Assembly: GCA_024232355.1 (NCBI GenBank) | Contig: JAAEPW010000504.1 | Span: 1-17,851, forward strand | Source: Chloroflexota bacterium | GTDB lineage: Bacteria; Chloroflexota; Anaerolineae; B4-G1 | Length of the DNA: 17,851 nucleotides | Direction of reading: 5' to 3' | Shown here: positions 14,983-17,851 of the stretch, piece after piece | Position numbering within the stretch: the first letter of the stretch is position 1 | Layout of the letters: each line of letters opens with the position of its first letter | Notes under the pieces: model-generated | Seen by the model: only the letters and a program-made list of their open reading frames with translations | Database searches by the model: none | What the model was told of the DNA's origin: nothing | Made by a program: the position numbers and the translations under genes

Positions 14983-15822
14983 ATGACCAAAGCAAAAAGT
15001 GGGATAACATCGATAGGAACAACGCGTGCATTTCTTCAAGTTGCGTGATCAGGATCATTGTTGAGAGTTCTCAACTGCGCATTCGATCACTCGATGGAAC
15101 CCGAAGAGAAAGCCGTTATCCCCCTTGCCGGCGGAATAATGCAGCATGGCTACCAGTGTGGCATGATTTGGGGCGCGGCGCTTGCCGCAGGAGCACAAGC
15201 CTATCGACTTTTTGGCCCGGGCCCGCAAGCTGAAACTGCGGCAATTATTGCTGCCCAAAGGCTTGTAGAGTCCTTCCGTGCTCTCAAAAACAATGTCAAT
15301 TGCCTCGAAATAACTGGATTAGACAAGTCATCGTCTGCAAAGCAGATGATGATGTATTTCTTCATAAAAGGTGGAGTCATAGGCTGCTTTCGTCAGGCCG
15401 CAAGATATGCCCAGGAAGCATATGGGGAGATTAATATCGCCCTTTCCGAAAAACACGTAAAAGTGCCTGCTCCTCCAGTAAGCTGCGCGGCAATGCTGGC
15501 AAAAAAGATGGGTCTGTCCGACATGCACACGGTAATGGCGGCAGGATTTGCAGGTGGCATCGGCTTGAGCGGAAGTGCCTGTGGGGCATTGGGAGCCGCA
15601 ATATGGATCATGGGGATGAACAACATCACGGAAGGAGATGCTCCAATTGATTTTCAAGACCGCATAGCTTTGGAAACGGTTGATAGATTTATGAAATGCA
15701 CCGGCGATAAATTCGAGTGCACAGAAATAGTCGGACGGAAGTTTGAGAATATCGATGACCATGCTGGTTATTTGCGTGACGGGGGCTGTTCGAAAATTAT
15801 ACAATTATTAGCTGCCCAATGA
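14983..15822 (+). CDS. C_GCAxxG_C_C family protein, candidate selenoprotein (Sec22), copy 1
   Basis: Read with the in-frame TGA at 15046-15048 as selenocysteine, this is a 279-residue redox-type protein. AAAGGAGG followed by CGTGATG gives a strong ribosome site and ATG at 14983. The family signature is complete: C59 in GYQCGM, C200 in SACGALGAA, C246 in KFECTEIVG and C269 in GGCSKII. Other Cys are 32, 107, 135, 168 and 239. Residues before the TGA (TRAFLQVA) and after (SGSLLRVLNCAFDH) align with copy 2, which has TGA at the same place. A hairpin with AGUU loop (15060-15075) begins 12 bases past the TGA and looks like a bacterial SECIS. Without Sec, only the part from TTG 15058 or ATG 15094 could be made. 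The family is thought to be redox-active; the substrate is unknown. Decay of the 5' end is the alternative. Confidence 0.78.
15046..15075 (+). promoter_or_regulatory. Candidate SECIS element, copy 1
   Basis: The TGA (15046-15048) is followed, after 11 bases, by the stem GTTGAG/CTCAAC (15060-15065 and 15070-15075) closing the loop AGTT (15066-15069). The loop starts 17 bases past the TGA and has G as its second base. Both agree with the known bacterial SECIS pattern: apical loop about 16-37 bases away and G in the first two loop positions. Confidence 0.7.
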
Positions 15823-15833
15823 TCTACAGGACA

Positions 15834-15855
15834 ATCTTCCAGAATGACGGAAGAT
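15834..15855 (+). terminator. Hairpin after C_GCAxxG_C_C copy 1
   Basis: ATCTTCC/GGAAGAT (15834-15840 and 15849-15855, 8-base loop) forms a perfect 7-base stem 12 bases after the stop codon. There is no following T-run, so termination is uncertain. Confidence 0.4.
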
Positions 15856-15866
15856 AGTATACTTGT

Positions 15867-15926
15867 GTTGGAACAGACTGTCGATGCCCATAGCTATATC
15901 GAAAAAGGGCACAAAAATAGTTTTTG
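15867..15926 (+). pseudogene. 3' remnant of an MDR oxidoreductase gene, copy 2
   Basis: The frame reads LEQTVDAHSYIEKGHKNSF and stops at TGA. It matches copy 1 base for base over most of its length up to the CACAAAAA stretch, then jumps to the AGTTTTTGAAAA sequence that precedes the ribosome site. About 78 bases present in copy 1 are missing here. It lies just ahead of the second C_GCAxxG_C_C gene. Confidence 0.65.
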
Positions 15927-15945
15927 AAAAGCAAAGGGAGACGTG

Positions 15946-16785
15946 ATGATCAAGACAAACAGTACAATATCATCGATGGAAACGATACGCATATTTCTTA
16001 AAGAGGGGAGCTGATCGGTAGCGCTGTCGAGAGTTCTCGACCACGCATTTGATCACCCGTTGAAACTTGAGGAACAGGCTAGCATGCCTTTAGCGGGTGG
16101 ATTTATGAACTATGGCTATCAGTGCGGTATGCTTTGGGGCGCAACGCTTGCCGCTGGGGCACAGGCGTATCGACTTTTTGGCGCAGGCCCGCAAGCTGAA
16201 ACTGCGGCAATAATTGCCGCACAAAGGCTTGTAGAGTCCTTCCGTACTCGCAACAATCATATTAATTGCCTCGAAGTAACTGGGTTCGATTTGTCATCAC
16301 CAACTCCAAAAATGATTATGCATTTCTTTATGAAAGGTGGGCCCATAGGTTGCATACGTATGGCCGCAAAATATCCTCCGGTAGCATTCAGCGAGATACA
16401 TACCGCTCTTTCCGAAAAACATATCAAAGCGCCTGCCCCTCCGGCAAGCTGCGCGGCATTGCTGGCACAAAAGATGGGTGTATCCGACATGCATATAACA
16501 ATGGCGGCGGGATTTGCGGGCGGCATCGGTTTGAGCGGAGGTGCCTGTGGAGCATTGGGGGCCGCAATATGGGTCATCGGAATGAACAGTCTCAAGGAAG
16601 GTGTCGATCAATTTGGTTTTAAAAACCCCAGAGCTTTGGAGGTGATTAATAGATTTATGAAATGCACCAATAATACATTCGAGTGCTCTGAAATTGTCGG
16701 ACAAAAGTTTAAGAATATTGACGACCATGCCGGTTATTTGCGCGACGGAGGCTGCTCGAAAATTATAAAGGTATTGGCAATGTAA
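15946..16785 (+). CDS. C_GCAxxG_C_C family protein, candidate selenoprotein (Sec23), copy 2
   Basis: Read through the in-frame TGA at 16012-16014, this gene is again exactly 840 bases and 279 residues. GGGAG precedes the ATG at 15946. The frame gives METIRIFLKEGS then U23, then SVALSRVLDHAFDHPL, continuing without break into PLAGGFMNYGYQCGM. Signature Cys are C60, C201 (GACGALGAA), C247 (FECSEIVG) and C270 (GGCSKII). EGS-U-S reads naturally as a Cys-to-Sec replacement. The SECIS-like hairpin at 16021-16046 has the same AGUU loop and spacing as in copy 1. Most protein positions are identical between the copies, and both keep all motifs, so neither looks degenerate after the TGA. Without Sec, translation could begin only at CTG 16024 or TTG 16060. 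The next gene starts 16 bases downstream, so they are probably co-transcribed. Confidence 0.8.
16012..16046 (+). promoter_or_regulatory. Candidate SECIS element, copy 2
   Basis: After the TGA (16012-16014), GCG (16021-16023) pairs with CGC (16044-16046), then a 2x2 internal loop (CT/CA), then GTCGAG (16026-16031) pairs with CTCGAC (16036-16041) around the loop AGTT (16032-16035). The loop begins 17 bases past the TGA, as in copy 1. Compared with copy 1 one pair changes from U-A to C-G, keeping the stem while changing two amino acids (Leu/Ser and Asn/Asp). Confidence 0.75.
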
Positions 16786-16801
16786 TCTTGGAGGAATAAT
16801 T

Positions 16802-17623
16802 ATGACAGCAATAGAAAATGATGATTATCTAACCATTGCAAGGGGCGAGCAGCGCATAGATTTTCGACAACACGTACCGCTGGGTCAAACCGGGCTGATG
16901 GTCAGCCGGTTGGGCATCGCTGCAGGCTATGGCGTGCCCACAGCTTCCATTGAGAAGGCCTTTCACGAACACAACCTGAACTACTTTTACCTCAGCTTTC
17001 CCAATCGCAGCCAAGTAAAGATCGCCCTGGGTAATTTGCTGCCCCAGTACCGCGACGAGACGATCATCGTGCTGCCCCATCTTCCAGTGGGCCAGGGAGT
17101 CTTCCTGCGCCGGTCCGTCGAGGCTTGGCTCCGCCGACTTGACCTCGATACTGTCGACGTCATCATCTTGCAAGACGTGAGAAAGCCCTCCCGGCGGCTA
17201 TTTGATCGGGCCCTAAAACTGAAGGAGGAGGGGAAGGTGCGGTTCATCGGCATGTCCAGCCACGAACGTCCCTTTTTCGGCAGCATCGCCCGCGGCGAGA
17301 TCGACCTGCCCCTTGACCTATTCCAGATACGCTACAACGTGGTGCACCGGGGCGCAGAGGAGGATATCTTTCCCCACTTGCCCCAAGACAACAGCACAGG
17401 CATCGTGATCTTTACCGCCACGTGCTGGCGCAAGCCGCTTGATGCCAAGAACATGCCTGCCGGCGAGGCACCGCTTAGCGCTGCGGATTGCTATCGCTTT
17501 GTTCTTTCCAACCCCAATGTGAACGTCTGCATCACCGGGCCATCCAACGCTCACCAGATGGAGGAGAACCTCGCGGCGCTGTCCGGCGGCCCCTTGTCCG
17601 ACGAGGAGATGGCCCGCCGGTGA
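16802..17623 (+). CDS. Aldo/keto reductase-fold protein lacking the catalytic tetrad
   Basis: This 273-residue protein follows the aldo/keto reductase barrel: PLGQTGLMVSRLGIA (26-40), EGKVRFIGMSSHE (143-155), DLFQIRYNVVHRGAEEDIFP (172-191) and the NADPH-binding-like NVCITGPSNAHQMEENLAAL (241-260). Each of the usual catalytic positions is altered. NYFDTA reads NYFYLS (60-65), the Tyr loop reads FPNRS, the lysine strand reads IIVLPHLP, and the active-site His strand reads VIILQDVRK. The protein also ends early after LSDEEMARR. It may be a non-enzymatic or altered-chemistry member; similar NYFY variants exist as far as I recall. GGAGG seven bases before the ATG gives the start. It follows the second selenoprotein gene by 16 bases, but is clearly more GC-rich than it. 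Confidence 0.82.
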   Translation: MTAIENDDYLTIARGEQRIDFRQHVPLGQTGLMVSRLGIAAGYGVPTASIEKAFHEHNLNYFYLSFPNRSQVKIALGNLLPQYRDETIIVLPHLPVGQGVFLRRSVEAWLRRLDLDTVDVIILQDVRKPSRRLFDRALKLKEEGKVRFIGMSSHERPFFGSIARGEIDLPLDLFQIRYNVVHRGAEEDIFPHLPQDNSTGIVIFTATCWRKPLDAKNMPAGEAPLSAADCYRFVLSNPNVNVCITGPSNAHQMEENLAALSGGPLSDEEMARR

Positions 17624-17624
17624 G

Positions 17625-17851
17625 TTAGTCAAGAGGTGTCGCCTTTTTTACGGGGGCGGTTTTCGGCCCCATCCACGAGTAACATGGATAATCGGACACG
17701 TCAGGTAGATGATTGGCAATAAGCTCCTCCATTGTAAATGCGCGCGCGCCGGGATCGGCGCGGCGGGCCGCAAGGGTCGCGGACTTGAGTGCAGATCGTT
17801 CAGCCAGCAAGCGCGGACCTAGTCCCGAGTGAACCTGATGGGGAGTCAGCA
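17625..17851 (-). CDS. C-terminal part of an unidentified gene, running in from the right edge
   Basis: The minus-strand frame is open from the window edge to TAA at 17625-17627 and gives about 74 residues ending in MEELIANHLPDVSDYPCY, then SWMGPKTAPVKKATPLD. Codon use is GC-rich and regular, with no stop before the edge, and the gene converges on the reductase gene with its stop 1 base away. An internal TTG at 17810 is not a likely start. I do not recognise the protein, and only its tail is visible. Confidence 0.5.
   Translation of the reverse strand, partial: LTPHQVHSGLGPRLLAERSALKSATLAARRADPGARAFTMEELIANHLPDVSDYPCYSWMGPKTAPVKKATPLD

Larger units (their letters stand above)
14826..16785 (+). 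repeat. Tandem duplication: MDR stub plus C_GCAxxG_C_C gene
   Basis: Two diverged direct copies of a unit of about 1 kb lie head to tail: 14826-15822 and 15867-16785. Similarity starts at the MDR C-terminal stub (GTTGGAACAGACTG), continues through the ribosome site, TGA codon and hairpin, and ends at the gene's stop. Copy 2 lacks about 78 bases between the stub and the ribosome site. The many silent and amino-acid differences show that the duplication is not recent. Confidence 0.85.

Noticed and set aside
15058..15822. Conventional 254-residue reading of C_GCAxxG_C_C copy 1 starting at TTG
   Set aside because: The TTG has no ribosome site and lies at the hairpin, while a strong ribosome site and ATG exist upstream in the same frame across the TGA.

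Overview
The window looks like a piece of a bacterial chromosome with the standard stop usage: TGA ends recD2, pqqD, the Tat protein and others, so UGA is not a general sense codon here. No rRNA, tRNA or marker gene is present. The gene content and intergenic repeats are reminiscent of Chloroflexota (Anaerolineae-like). They include PspC plus a 4-TM holin-like protein, FHA/TPR proteins, DUF4386, PqqD/HprK/nucleotidyltransferase trios and short CACGAATT-type repeats. This taxonomic reading is an inference of moderate confidence.

Layout. Positions 1 to 12425 are transcribed almost entirely on the minus strand. They hold a RecD2-type helicase (262-2478) and a 776-base repeat-rich gap with two tandem palindromic repeats and a MITE-like inverted-repeat element. 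Next come a coupled pair encoding a 4-TM membrane protein and a PspC-domain protein (3255-3858), and a large regulator (4064-5962) combining TPR-like, two TIR/deoxyribosyltransferase-like, FHA and beta-grasp-like segments. Then follows a probable operon read from 12422 down to 7287: small membrane protein, membrane-anchored GAF-SpoIIE phosphatase, NTP_transf_5 nucleotidyltransferase, PqqD-like protein and HprK-like kinase. Below it, after a second copy of the repeat element, lies a Tat-exported Ig-like protein (6431-7018) closed by a strong hairpin terminator. PqqD, HprK-like kinase and nucleotidyltransferase are lasso-peptide accessory types, but no cyclase, transglutaminase-like protease or radical SAM enzyme is visible. 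The Tat protein is the only nearby candidate substrate.

From about 12930 the coding strand switches to plus, with lower-GC genes. A decayed 5' end of a zinc-type quinone oxidoreductase (MDR) gene precedes a DUF4386 membrane protein and an alpha/beta hydrolase. After these come two tandem copies of a unit consisting of an MDR 3' stub followed by a C_GCAxxG_C_C family gene. An aldo/keto reductase-fold protein lacking the usual catalytic tetrad follows (16802-17623), and an unidentified gene enters on the minus strand from the right edge.

The most interesting signal is in the two C_GCAxxG_C_C genes. Each has a good Shine-Dalgarno site and ATG well upstream of the longest ordinary open frame, and that frame is crossed by a single in-frame TGA at the same aligned position. 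Seventeen bases after each TGA begins the same AGUU loop on a six-pair stem, and the two stems differ by a compensating base-pair change. This is what a bacterial SECIS element should look like. I read both genes as selenoproteins of 279 residues (Sec22 and Sec23) that ordinary gene calling would truncate.
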